From contig NC_084461.1 of the NCBI RefSeq assembly GCF_027409185.1, positions 187,214,001 to 187,278,000 on the forward strand: a stretch of DNA of 64,000 nucleotides, read 5' to 3'. The position numbers and the translations under genes were made by a program. The notes under the pieces were generated by a model, which worked only from the letters and a program-made list of their open reading frames with translations, was not told the DNA's origin and searched no databases. Origin of the DNA: Cynocephalus volans. Taxonomy: Eukaryota; Chordata; Mammalia; Dermoptera; Cynocephalidae. Numbering within the stretch: position 1 is the first letter of the stretch; every line of letters begins with the position of its first letter. Below are positions 1-12,500 of the stretch, one piece after another.

Positions 1-29
1 TATTGAACTTACCATCCTGTGAGGTAACT

Positions 30-462
30 ATAATGGTTTGAACAACGTCCCACCAAAATTCACGTGTACCCAGAACCTCAAAATATGACCGTATTTGGAA
101 ATAGGGTCTTTGTGGATGTAGTTAGTTAAGATGAGGTCATACTAGATTAAGGTTGGCCTTAAATCTAATGATTGGTGTCCTGTTGAAGAACAGAAACACA
201 GAGATACAGAGGGGAAAACTCCCTGGGAAGATGGAGGCAGAGATTGGAGTGATGCATTCACAAACCAAAGAACACCAAGGATCACCAGCCACCAGCAGAA
301 GCTAGGGGAGAGGCCTGGACCAGATTCTCCCTCAGAGCCCCCAGAAGGAGCCAACCCTACTGACACCTTGATTTCAGACTTTGGGCCTCCAGAACTGTGA
401 GAGAGTAAATTTCTGTTAATTTAAGCCACCCAGTTTGTGGTAATTTGTTACAGCAGCCTGAG
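30..462 (+). mobile_element. MLT1-like MaLR LTR
   Basis: Old solo LTR recognised by TGTGACCTTATTTGGAAATAG-like and GGAGGCAGAGATTGGAGTGA blocks and an end such as TTTAAGCCACCCAGTTTGTG. No internal retroviral coding sequence is present. Confidence 0.7.
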
Positions 463-1599
463 GAAAGGAAAGCAGTAGGCAATATTATCCTTTTTTTCAC
501 AGATGGGGAAAGTTGCTGCATTCCTCTGGGCCTCGAAATCACACAGCTAGAAAATAGCAGAGTTGGGGCAGAAGCCCAGGTCAACTGCAGAGCCTGCATT
601 CACTCCTTGCTCCCTGCCACGCTGCTCTTTCATGACACTCTGGAGTCCCCTGGGCTCCTCCCCAACGTGGGCAAGCCACCACAAGTCACACTCCTGATGC
701 CTGTCCCTGCTCTGCCCAGCACTGCTGGCCAAGGCGGCACCACGCACTGATAGATCCTCTGCAGGTTGGCGTGTTTTATGTTCAACCAGGCCCTCCCCGG
801 AACTCAACGCTTCTTTCTTTCCACTTTTGTGGACCTCGGCTGCACTTCCACTGATTACACCAAGCCATGTGCCCACATTTCAAATCCCAGCCCCATTCCC
901 AGTCACCCTCAACAAATCCACCAGCCTCCTGCATTAGAGCTGTTGCTAGAAGCTCAGCCTCACAGCATGTCCCCAGCTGCCTGGGTATCTTCTTGCCTGG
1001 CCGCTTCTCAAACTCTCTGTGGTAAAGGACTTTCTTTAAAACTTTCTATCCACTGCAGACCAATACTTTTACAAAACAAAAATGGCCTAGCAAGATCAAA
1101 TTGCTACAGAAGTTCCCAAATGCTTCTCTCACTTTCTGTACTTCTTGTTCTGCATGAGCCAGGGCCAGCTGGCAGGTCACCTTGGCCTGTGGATCACACT
1201 TGGAGAAGCACTGCTCTAGCCCACAGAAATTCCACCATTCCTTGTCTGATGCACTGTCAGAAAAGGGGCCATAAAAGCCGAATTTTCTGACTTAGGAAGA
1301 AGGGCAATATAGGATGGCAACCTGGCAGGAGAGAGGAGGGGAATGAGTTACACAAGCAGACAGAAGGAGGGTACAGAACCTGGCTCTCTGCACCTGGGCT
1401 CCAGTGCCAGACTCTCAGGTCACAAGCCCTCCTGTCATTACCCTTGGCTGCTCTCTGCCATATTTGACTAAAATGACATGCCATTTTCCCAAGTTAAAAA
1501 CTTGTGACTCCTTTCTCAGACATTAGAGTGTGTCAAAAGGCTATAATGGTCTTACGAGAAAACATCAGACACATTCTAATAGAGGGGCATCCTACAAAG
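463..1599. other. CFAP251 intronic sequence without a recognised gene
   Basis: A hAT/MER5-type fragment may lie near 1160-1220 (CACTTGGAGAAGCACTGCTC). I find no CFAP251 exon and no other gene here. Confidence 0.5.
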
Positions 1600-1755
1600 T
1601 CCCTGGCCAGTGCTCTTCAAAACTGTCAAGGTCATCAAAAACAAGGAAAGTCTGAGAAACTGCCACAGCCAAGAGGAACCTAAAGAGACATAATAACTAA
1701 TATAATGTGGTATCCTGGATGAGATCCTGGAACAGAAAAAGGAAATTAGGAATGG
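1600..1755 (+). mobile_element. L1-type 3' fragment, left part
   Basis: AACTGTCAAGGTCATCAAAA, CTGCCACAGCCAAGAGGAAC and GGTATCCTGGATGAGATCCT are typical of the 3' part of old L1 elements. The element resumes at 2703 after nested insertions. Confidence 0.55.
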
Positions 1756-1769
1756 AAAAGTTAGATAGC

Positions 1770-2251
1770 ACCAGGGGAAGCTGAACCCAGCCACAACCAG
1801 GTAAAGAGCAAACCAAAAACCATTTCCACATGGGTAGCCCACCATAGCCACTGCAATTGCCATGGCTGCCACAAAACCAGCTAGTTGCTATAGCAGTAAT
1901 CACAGCCACTGTGCAAATGGCATGCCACTTGACTGCATAGACATAAGGAGAGTCACCAGTGGAGACCAAAAAAAAAGAAGAGGTCCTCTTGGTCCTCTCT
2001 GCCCACAAAGCACACTCCAGAGTAATTGGAGAAGCATCTGCTATATGATAATAGTGGGGGACCTGAACACACTCTCTCAGTACTGGACAGATCATCTAGG
2101 CAACAAATCAATAAAGAAACAGTTAATCTATAAGAAGAAGAGAACAAGTCTATGGTTATTAGAGAAAGGAGGGGATGGAGAGAGACTGGATAAGGGACAT
2201 AAAGAATAAGTATGATTTGTAATAATGAATATGCTAATAAAAAAAGAAAAG
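1770..2251 (+). mobile_element. Rearranged L1 insertion with target-site duplication
   Basis: Flanked by GAAAAGTTAGATAG (1756-1769) and GAAAAGTTAGGTAG (about 2252-2266). Its middle has an ORF2-like stretch (ATAATAGTGGGGGACCTGAA, then ACTGGACAGATCATCTAGGC) and it ends in AATAAAAAAAGAAAAG. The preceding 200 bp do not look like the adjoining ORF2 region, so the element seems internally deleted. Confidence 0.55.
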
Positions 2252-2267
2252 AAAAGTTAGGTAGCTG

Positions 2268-2697
2268 TATTAGTCCATTTCTGTTGCTTATAACAAAATA
2301 CCCGGAACTGGGTGATTCATAAAGAAAATGATATCTGTTGCTTACAGGTTCTGAGCGTGGGAAGTCCAAAGTCCATCTGGTGGTGGCAACAGTGACCCAG
2401 GGGTCTCACAATGCAGGATGATGGAAGGAGAGAGCAAAGAGAGCAAGAGACCAACATCCTCATTCACTCTCCGTTTAAAGCCCTCCAAACCACGCCTATG
2501 ACCACCATTTTTAATCCATTCACTACTGCATGGTCCTACAATCTAATCACCTCTTCAAGGTACCACCTTTCAATTACTGTAATAGGATTTCCCATCCTCA
2601 ACAGTTATAGTGGGGATTAAGCTTCTAATATATGAAACTTGGGGACACAATTCAAGCTTCAGCGAGTTTTGGAGGGACTTAATTCAATCCACTACAA
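2268..2697 (-). mobile_element. MST/MLT-like MaLR LTR, antisense
   Basis: TGTATTAGTCCATTTCTGTT and CCGGAACTGGGTGATTCATA at the left are the reverse of a MaLR LTR 3' end. Solo LTR with no internal sequence. Confidence 0.7.
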
Positions 2698-2702
2698 TAG
2701 CA

Positions 2703-2940
2703 AAAAAAAAAAAAAGGACATTAGGGATAAACTAAGCAAATCGGAATAAACTCTGGATATTAGTTACTAATAATGTATCAATACTGGTTAATTAATTATA
2801 ACAAACGAACTTTACTAATGTAAGATGTAAATAATAGGGGAAACTAGGTGTGGGGTATGGGAACTCTCTATACTATCTTCTCAATTTTTCTGTAAATCTA
2901 AAATTGTTCTTAAAAATAAGTCTATTAATTAAAATTTTAA
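2703..2940 (+). mobile_element. L1-type 3' end, right part
   Basis: GGACATTAGGGATAAACTAA through AATAATAGGGGAAACTAGGT to CTGTAAATCTAAAATTGTTC. Continues the fragment at 1600-1755. Confidence 0.55.
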
Positions 2941-3442
2941 AAAGGCAATGGTGGGCTGTGGGCAGAGGGGAGCTGTTGGAAGTAGAGAGAGATTGCAGGG
3001 GAACAGCAGCTGTGGAAAGCCTCCCATCATTAACACATCTAAAACTATGTTAGGGCAATGGATAGAACACACCCGACAAGAAATGTATTAACGGAAGGGA
3101 GGATGGGCAGCATGAAACATGAATGGAGAGCTGGGAAGGCAGGGATACTTGGTGGTGACCATTAAGAACTGCCCAGAAGAGGCAGCTTGACCAGCAACTT
3201 GCAAATCTATCCTACATGTGAAAGTAATGTCTCTCACTGTAAATGACAGATTTGGCATCTGGTTTATGCTCTGAGCTTGTGTGAGCTGGGTTAGTGTGAC
3301 TCAGCCTCCCTCAGCACAGTCTACTCAGGGACACCAATAAACCAAGTTTCTAGGCACCAGTATTATTCATTTTTTGCTCAGTCACAGTGGCAGGTACGCT
3401 ACAGATATTAGAGAGAAAAAAAAGTAACTATACAAAGCCTAC

Positions 3443-3552
3443 CCTGTGAAGGAGTCCCATATAATTATCAGGCAGTCTGGCCCTTTGTCTGCTGTGGCGA
3501 TCCACCGCCTGTCTTCACTGATGCAGACGCAGGAGATGATGTTAGGGTGGCC
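3443..3552 (-). CDS. CFAP251: CFAP251 coding exon 4 (WD repeat)
   Basis: 36 codons plus 2 nt, from [20 protein letters not shown] to IIIWDSFTG. It has the GH...WD layout of one WD40 blade. The acceptor is TTCCACAG|GGC and the donor GG|GTAGGC. It follows exon 3 in phase 0, giving HLQ-GHPN across the junction. The next exon is not in the window. Confidence 0.92.
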
Positions 3553-6500
3553 CTGTGGAAATGGAGAGGAGATGCTTTCAAGCATCCAGGATGTGGCCCA
3601 GCCTTGGGCACCGTCAGGAAAGGCTGGGCTCCCACAGAGAGATCTGAGCTCCTTTCAAGGATCATCTGGCTAATTCTTTTTTTTTTTTTTTTTTTTGTCT
3701 TTTTGTGACCGGCCGCACTGCGCTCAGCCAGTGAGCAGCGCACCGGCCATCCTTATATAGGATCCGAACCCGCAGGCGGGAGCACTGCTGCGCTCCCAGT
3801 GCCGCACTCTCCCAAGTGCGCCACGGGGTCGTCCCTCATCTGGCTAATTCTACTCCCATTGACCTCCTCTGGGGTTTCTCCTTCTCCTGGTGTGTGGTTT
3901 TCAAACTTTCTTTCCCTCAAAACACCTGAAGGATAAACTGCACTCCCCACAGGAACAATGGTTCCCTAGGGGTCAAGGCAGGAACCCAACTCCCAATGCA
4001 GGTTGAGAATAAATTTCTGGACTCTCTCCTCCCCCTGAGCCCCCTTGGTCCCTGCTGCCAGCCTCATCTCCCTAGAACACTGTTCACATCAGGTCACTAA
4101 GCAGCTCTGGGGCAAAAGGCTCCTACTGGTCTCTCTCCTTCCACACTTATCCTCCTACAATCCTTTCCCACACAACCGAGGAATCTTCTGGAAACAAACT
4201 CCCTTCCAGGAAATGAATGGCCCCTGCTTCCCTCCTTCCTCATTTCCCTCACTCACTGTGCACCAGCCACACCAGCCTTCTTTCTGAGCCTCACACACAA
4301 GGCCCCCAGCACTTGGAGCTCCCTCTATCTGGAATGTTCTTCCCCCAAACTGTCCTTGATTGGCTCATTCTCACCCTTCAGGTCTTAGCAGAAACAGCAC
4401 TCTTTTAGTCCCTGCCCACCCAATCTAAAGTAAGTCTCTTCTCACCCAGATTTTTCTCTCTTAGAGCAGTTTCTCATTTCCTTTAGAGCACTGGTAACAA
4501 TTTGTAATCATATATCTATGTGCTCGCTTGTTTAATGTCTATCTCCATACTAGACTGCAAGTTCCATGAGGGCAGGGACTAGATCTGTTTTGTTCATGAC
4601 TACAGACCCATAACCTAAAACATAGTTGTCATGATAAATATCTGTGGAATGAATGAATGGTCAAGGCCATTCCCAGCCATTTGATCCTGGTGAGGCTGAA
4701 TTCCTGCAGGGCATGCTCTCTCCACCCATCTGGCCACTCCCACTCCTCCCCAACTATTTGAGCCTGCCCACAACAAACTCTCCCTTCTTCTGCTACCACT
4801 ACTGTGCTCAGTGCTGCATATTCACTTAAGCTACAAGGAGAGCTGCATTCGTGTGTATTTCTAGACTTCTAGAAAGTAAATTCCCTATGTTGTGCCTACA
4901 TGTCTTGGATCCCTGGCACAATGCTGAGAATTCACTGGGCTCCTGGTAAATACTTTGTGATGTTTTTGAACTGGGCATTGACTAAGGAAGGTCCTATAAA
5001 AATACACATCAATTGAAAGGATAACATGGAACGGTTTACCAGGTCAACTAGTGGAAAGTCAGACATCAAGAAATAGGACATTTGGATAAGTAAATGATGA
5101 AAATGAAAGGGGTCAAAAGTGTCAGGAATAGAGGGGGCAGAGTGGTGTGAGGAGACAGGCATACAGGAGGCTGGGGGTGGGGGCAAAAATAAGGAAAGTG
5201 ACTGGAGGAAGGGAAGGAGAGGAAGACAACTGACCTACCCAATACTTTCAGGTCAGGAGACCTAGATGCTTTATTTACGAGTGCAGTCTTGGGCAAGTCA
5301 CTTAAATCACTCTGAGCCTCAGTTTCTTCTTTTGTAAACTGGGTATATTAACACCCACTTCTCGGCACGCTTATGAGGATCAAAGCCCTTTGAAAACTGG
5401 AAAGGCGTCTGAACATTCACTAGGTCTGAATCTCTGCTGAAGAGCTGCCCCTCCTCTTTCACCACAGTTCTGTGGAGACATGGTCTACACAGTCCACAGT
5501 TTTGCAGAAATGTAAAAAATATAAATGTTTTAAATTTTTATAACTATAAAATTAACATCAACTGCTGTTTGTAAACTGATTCTAATTAGAATCAGAGAGA
5601 CAATGAAAAATCACATGTGTTTCTAAAGACAGCATTTGCTGTAGTTCAAAGGAGAGGTTAGAAAGTATGACAGTGATAGAATGAAGCCAGCCCTCCAGAT
5701 ATAAAACAAATGCTGTATGCAAGCTAAAGACAACCTCTTTTATTTTCAGGAAGAAAAACCCTGCATACCTGAAGGTGGTGCTGATTATTCCTGAAAACAT
5801 TGTAGAGGACCGCAGTGTGGGCACAAACGTACAGAAGAACTCTCTGGTTTTCATCTCGAATATAGTAAACAGGAAGAGAACTGTTCCATCCATACAACCA
5901 GGTCATAGTCTGGAAGACAAAGGTAAAACTAGCAAGGCACAATAGTGTGCTGAGCCCAGATCTATGGCTTTAGGTGCTCCTGGCACGAGTCCCTGGAGGA
6001 GAAGGATTTCACATCAACAGTCCACTGAAGAGAAACCATTTTAAAAAGAAAGCCCTCATCAGCATGCTACAACATGGATGAACCTTGAAAACGTGATGCT
6101 AAGTGAAAGAAGCCAGTCACAGAAAGCCACATATTGTATGGTTCCATGTATACAAAATGTCCAGAATAGGCAAATCCATAGAGACAGAAAATAGATCAGT
6201 AATTGCCAGGGGCTGGGGGGATATGGAATGGGGAATGATGGCTAAATAGTTACGGGGTTTCTTTTGGGGGTGATGAAGACGTTCTGGAATTAGATGGTGG
6301 CTATGGTTGCACAACCCTGTGAATATGATAAAAATCAATAAATTGTATGCTTTAAAAGGGTGAATTTTACAAGGATGTGGAGAAATTGGAAACTTTGTGC
6401 ACTGCTGGTGGGAATGTAACATGATAAAGCCTCTGTGGAAAACTGCATGGCTTTCCTCAAAAAATTGAAAATAGAGGGCCAGCCCGTGGCTCACTCGGGA

Positions 6501-9500
6501 GAGTGCGGTGCTGATAACACCAAGGCCCCAGGTTCGGATCCCATATACGGATGGCCGGTTCGCTCACTGGCTGAGCGTGGTGCTGACAACACCAAGTCGA
6601 GGGTTAAGATCCCCTTACCGGTCATCTTTAAAAAAAAAAAAAAAATTGAAAATAGAATTACCTAATGATTCAGCAATTAAATTTCTGGTTATATACCCAA
6701 AAGATCTGCAGATACTCGAAAGGTATTTGCACACCCATGTTCACAGCAACATTTGTCACAATAGCCAAAAGGTGGAAGCAACTCAAATGTTCATTAACAG
6801 ATGAATGGATAAACAAAGTGGATAAACAAATGAATAATTTCTAATTGTATATTCAACCTTAAAAAGGAAGGAAATTCTTTTACACATGCTACAACATGGA
6901 TTAACCTTGAAAACACTATGTTAAGTTAAATAAGCTAGTCACAAAAGGACAAATACTGTTATGATTCCACTTACATGACATACCTAGAGCAGTCAAATCC
7001 ATAGAGACAGAAAGTAGAAGGGTGGGTGCCAGGGGCTGTGGGAGGAGGGTATGGGGTATCATTGTTTGATGGTGCAGTTTCGATTGCGCAAGATGAAAGA
7101 ATTCTGGAGATGGACGGTGGTGATGGCTGCACAACGATGTGAATGTGCTTAATGCAAATGAACTGAACACTCAGAATGGTTAAGACGGCAAATTTTATGT
7201 TCTGTGTATTTTACCACAATTAAAATTTTTAGGCTGGCTAGTTAGCTCGCTTGGTCAGAGCACGGTGCTGATAACACTAAGGTCAAGAGTTCAGATGCCC
7301 TTACTACCAGCTGCAAAAAAAAAATGAAAAATAAATAAAAACATAGAGGAGCAAAAGATTATTCAAAAAAAAAAGTTTAAAGGGTGAATTTTATGGCATG
7401 TGAATTAGATCTCCATTAAAAAAGAAAAGAAAGTCTTCAACAGTAGATAGAAATAACTTGCTGTTTTTCTACTACCCAGGACCCAGACCTCTGCTGGTAC
7501 CAGATACATAGTAAGCACCTAATGTTGTGAAATTCCATTAACTTCCTGGAGGCATGTAAAACAGACAAGTTATAATAAAGTCATTAAGTAACTGTATAAG
7601 AAAGGCAATTTTCAGCCTGGGTTTTCGGTTCTCATATACCATTTTTCCTGGAAGGTAAAGGATAAGGAGACAAAATTGCCTTAGAAGAATGAAAAATTCC
7701 ATATTGTATTGCCAGGAATAAACCCAAAATAAAAATTTTATGAAATGAAAAATAGTAAGTACTATATAAATCTGACTACTGCTTTTAATTCAATAGTAGT
7801 TTATTTTTGTAGAAATTTTGTGTTCAGGGCCGAGCCCGTGGCACCCTCGGTAGAGTGCTGCGCTGGGAGTGCGGCGACGCTCCCGCCGCGGGTTCGGATC
7901 CGATATAGGAATGACGGGTGCACTCACTGGCTGAGTGCCGGTCACGAAAAAACAACAAACAAAAAAACAAAAAAACAACAAAAAAAAGAAATTTTGTGTT
8001 CAAAGTCTTTTACAGAAATTAAGGGTAAACAAACTGTGGTACATCCTTCAAAAAGACATGGAGAGGGCCAAGCCCATGGCGCACTCGGGAGAGTGCGGCG
8101 CTGGGAGCGCAGCGACACTCCCACCACGGGTTCGGATCCTATATGGGAATGGCCGGTGCACTCACTGGCTGAGTGCCGGTCACGAAAAAGACAAAAAAAA
8201 AAAAAAAGACATGGAGAAACCTTGAATGCATATTGCTAAGTGAAAGAAGCCAGTCTGAAAAGGCTACATACTATATGATTCCAACTACATGATATTGGGA
8301 AAAAGAAAAACTATGGAGAGTAAAATGATCAGTGGTTGGCAGGGCTCAGGGGGAGGGAGGGAGAGAGGGAGGTTGAACAGGTGGAGCATGGGGGTTTTAG
8401 GGCAGTGAATCTATTCTGTATGATACTGGAATGGTGGCTATACGTCATCATACATCTGTCAGAGCCCATGGAATGTACAACACAAAGAGTGCTCCCTAAT
8501 GTAAACCATAGACTTTAGTTAATAATAATAATATATCAAAATGGACTCATCAATGCTAATAAATGTACCACACTAATAAAAGATGTTAATAAAAGGGGAA
8601 GCCAGGGAAGGAGGGAGATGCAAGGCAGTATATGGGAACTCTGTACTTGTAGCTTAATTTTTCTATAAACCTAAAACTGCTTAAAAATATAAAGTCTACA
8701 GCCAGCTGCCAAAAAAAAAATTATTATTATTATTATTTAAAAAATTATTTTAAAATAATATTTTTAAAATTAACTAGGGTCAATAAATCAAATGCAAGAG
8801 AGTGTTGAAAGTGATGAGTAAGTGATGAGTTGCTAAAAATCGGTGAATTATACTGGAGTATAGAAACAAAATTTGGTAAGTTTCCTTTCTTATCTTTGAA
8901 GAATATTTATAAAGTTAAATTGATATACCATACACTTCTCCCCAAGACAGACACAGCTGATAATGTGGCTGTTTTCTCTCTCCTACATTCTTCATTCCCC
9001 ATCCTCTCCTGTTTCCATCTGCTCATTCCCTATAATTTATGTTTATATTTAGATCTCTTAATGTGTGGGTGTGAGTGGTAGAATTATGGAATCATAATGG
9101 TCTCAAGTTGCAACTTCTAGGAACAGAATTATTTAATATTTGGCTGGTTCTTAGAAGCTGACTTATTCAAATGACACTGTTCTTTTGGAAACTTTATAAT
9201 ACTAAAAGGATCATCTCATTCATCCTGGAAATTTATTTTGCCATTTAACAAATTAGCTATTAAAAAAAAATCATTCCTCAACAGACCCCTGTCTTCAGCT
9301 AAAACAGCTCTTCCAAGGTCAAAACTGGGCTAACTTCATTCAGTAGTAACAGAACTATCTTACTCCAGCAGTGTTCACAATTACTGAAATCACATAATAT
9401 TAAACACCACGTTTTGCACCAGTTCTGACATTCATGGCAAGTGATCATGGAGACAGCCACAACTTACATCAATTTTTTTCTAAAATATGGTGATCTGGAA

Positions 9501-12500
9501 AACAAAACTTTAAAACCAGATTTCTCTATATTTGATATTCATAAGGCTCCTTCTCATAAATACATAATTATTTTGTTTCTTGGCTGGAGATGGGAGCACT
9601 GAGTTATAGGCCTTCGGACTAAGGCAAGGGCCCCAAAGGAAAAGCAGGATGCTGCAGGCACAAGAGAGATGGAGGAGCATGTTCACTGTACACCTTTTGT
9701 GAGAGCAAGAAATTAGAAGCAACATAAATGGCCACCGAGAGGGGGACAGTTAAATTTAAAGAGAGGAAGTGGAGCTACACACACTGACATAAGAAGCCTT
9801 CCAAGACATATTCAGTGGAAAAACATTTTGCAGAAATGCAGAATATCTCCCAGGGAAAAACAAGACAAAAACTAAATGGGAGCCTTGTGTGTGTGCAAGC
9901 ACCCACACACATGCATGAGCTCAAAGATAACATCTTTGTGCATGCACAGTAAAGGTCAGGCAAGATACAAAGTTATACCAAGCTGTAACAGTAGTTATCA
10001 CAGGGAAATGGGATTGGGGTGGGAGTGCATGTGAGAAGAGGAATCTTTGCCTTCAAACACGTATGTGTTGTCTTCTGAATGTTTTACAAAAAGCACTGAT
10101 TGGTTTTAACAAAAAGAAAAATTAATAAAGGAAAAAGACAAGGAAAGGAAAAGAAAAAGGAAGAACAAAGAAGGTACATTCAAAAAGCTCAAGAAATTTG
10201 AAAAGGGAGACAGCCTAGAAAAGTTTTGGTTCCACATTGAGACTAAGTCTAACAGGAGACCCCAAGCCAGGGAGTGGCTCTTGTCAAGTCCAGACAGCTG
10301 GGTCCCTGACACAAAGAATACTCACTCTCATTAGTGATATTACCTGATTTCTTAATAGCTGGCTAAACAAGACAAAATCCTTCATGGGCCCTAAAACTCA
10401 GTGATTCTTTCTCTCAGACTGAACAATTGCAAGCTATGGGAGAGAACTTATAACTCCACTGCCAAATCTACAGAAGGTTTTCAGTTATCTTCATTTCCCT
10501 CTAGACATCTTTCCATTATCATAATCATCATCAATACTTATCAAGTGCTTACTATATGTTAGGAACAACATTAAATACTTTATATGCACTCAATCACTTC
10601 CAAACCTTCCAAAGGCATGAATCTACAGGGGAAGAGAAAAAAAGAAAAGAAAAAGGATGAATCCTAGGATACAATTTTCAGAAAGCAGCAGATGGAGGAA
10701 GAAGGAAAAAAAACCCTCCTCTTCCTTCTCTTGGTAAATGATAATATTTTTATTCCTCACAGATGGTGCCTCCCTGGAATATTTTCAGTAGCAGCAAAGG
10801 CAGAGTCCTTTGGCCCGCCTGGTGCTTCTTGCAGTGGCTTTCACTTTTGCCATGCCTTTCACTTTCTGACCATCTTGGAATGAATCATTTGGGGAGCATG
10901 TAAAGGTATCAACCCAGTGAAGGCAGAAGAGGTGAGGCAAAAGGGGGAAAGGGAGGAACTGGTGGAGCGAAGGAGTATTGCAATGTGAGAGAGAGGGGAG
11001 GGGAGAGAGAAAGGAAGAGGAGAGGGAGGGGAGGGACAGGGAGGAGGAGAGAGGGAAGGAAAGACAGGGAGAGGGAGAGGGCTTGATTTTAAGCCTCCCA
11101 CACGAAATAGCACCCTCTGCAGCAGACAAACTATGTCCGGAATTTCCTGCCTGCTGAGCAACACTATTGAACCCAGATGCAGCGTTCAAGTTCATGTTCT
11201 GTCACACATGTCCAAACAGAGCTCTTAACGGAACTTTAAAAGACACAACTCCATTTTTAGTTTAAAAAGTATCTTTCTGGTGGTATTTTTTCCTCTACAT
11301 GCATAAAATTCCCCTATTCCACAATACTCTCAAAGCACTGGGGGAATTAATACCATGTTATACTTACCAAGGGATAAACGTCAGCGTTCTCATCCTTTTG
11401 GAACAAAATGTCTTCTGTGGTGGTAGACAATAGTGACTCCTTGCAGATACCTTGTTTGGACTGGAATTGTTTTCCTTCACCTTCGTTGTGGAAATATGAT
11501 ACTCTCTTTTCTTGTCTCTCCACTCCCTTTTCTGGTACCAAGTCTCTTCTTTCTTGTCCCAATTCATCTTGGGGCATCTGGTCGATATTCTCCTCAAGCT
11601 CGCCTGAGGACTGCTTTTCAGGGGAACTAATCTGCTGTTCCTCAGTACTGATTTGATCCAAATCAAGAAATTCATGTTGTGAGCTCAGGCCTTCTGAGAG
11701 CTCATTTGTTTCGGAACTGGACTCTGCTTGTAATGAATGCTTTGACTCACTACGTGTATGGGTAATCTTAAAAAACAAATAAAAGGAGGTTGTGATTCCA
11801 AATACAGTACATGCTGCTACATTTCCCCAGTTATTTCCCTTTTCCATGTCTAATTAGCCAGTCTTAGTGGTAGCCTCACCTTGGAATTATGAAATGTTTT
11901 AAAAAGAAGCCTGGGACACTTTGTACTTAAAAAAAAAAAGTGAATCATGGGTGTGTTCGGGTTTATTCTTAGCCTACTAGCCGAATCAAACAACAGCAAA
12001 ATCATTCTTCTAAGTGACGCTGTTGGTCTCTGAAAGGCTGACTAGTCACAGTGTTACTTATCCTTTGACCAGAGCTGAGTTTTCCTACTAGGAGAAGTCT
12101 GTGGGAAGCCTACATTACTATAATCACACTGACTCTGTTCTAAGATAAACACACTTCAGTTAATCCCTACTGGCCCTTTAAAAGTCAGCTATGGCACACA
12201 CCTCCTCCAGGAAGCTTTCCCTGACCATCCTCCAAACTGGGTTAAGCATCCCTTTTAAAAATCTCCTATGCACTTAGCATACTGGTTTATAATGTTTGGT
12301 TATGGGTCTGCCTCCCTACACGCCCTACAGCTCCTTAAAAGAATGGATTGTATCTTATTTGGTTTTATATCCCCATGTATACTAAGCATTCTATTAATGA
12401 TTATTAATGAATGGATGAATGAATTACAGCTACTACTTACTGGGAAAGTTTCTGGCATGGTTGACTGGGAATCAATAAATTTCTCCAAATTGATCATGGA

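Noticed and set aside
1-3442. Further CFAP251 exons
   Set aside because: I looked on the minus strand for the WD-repeat segment expected after IIIWDSFTG and did not find it. The next exon probably lies outside the window.
7745-8239. Plus-strand open frame of 164 codons
   Set aside because: It is made of two SINE copies and their A-rich tails.
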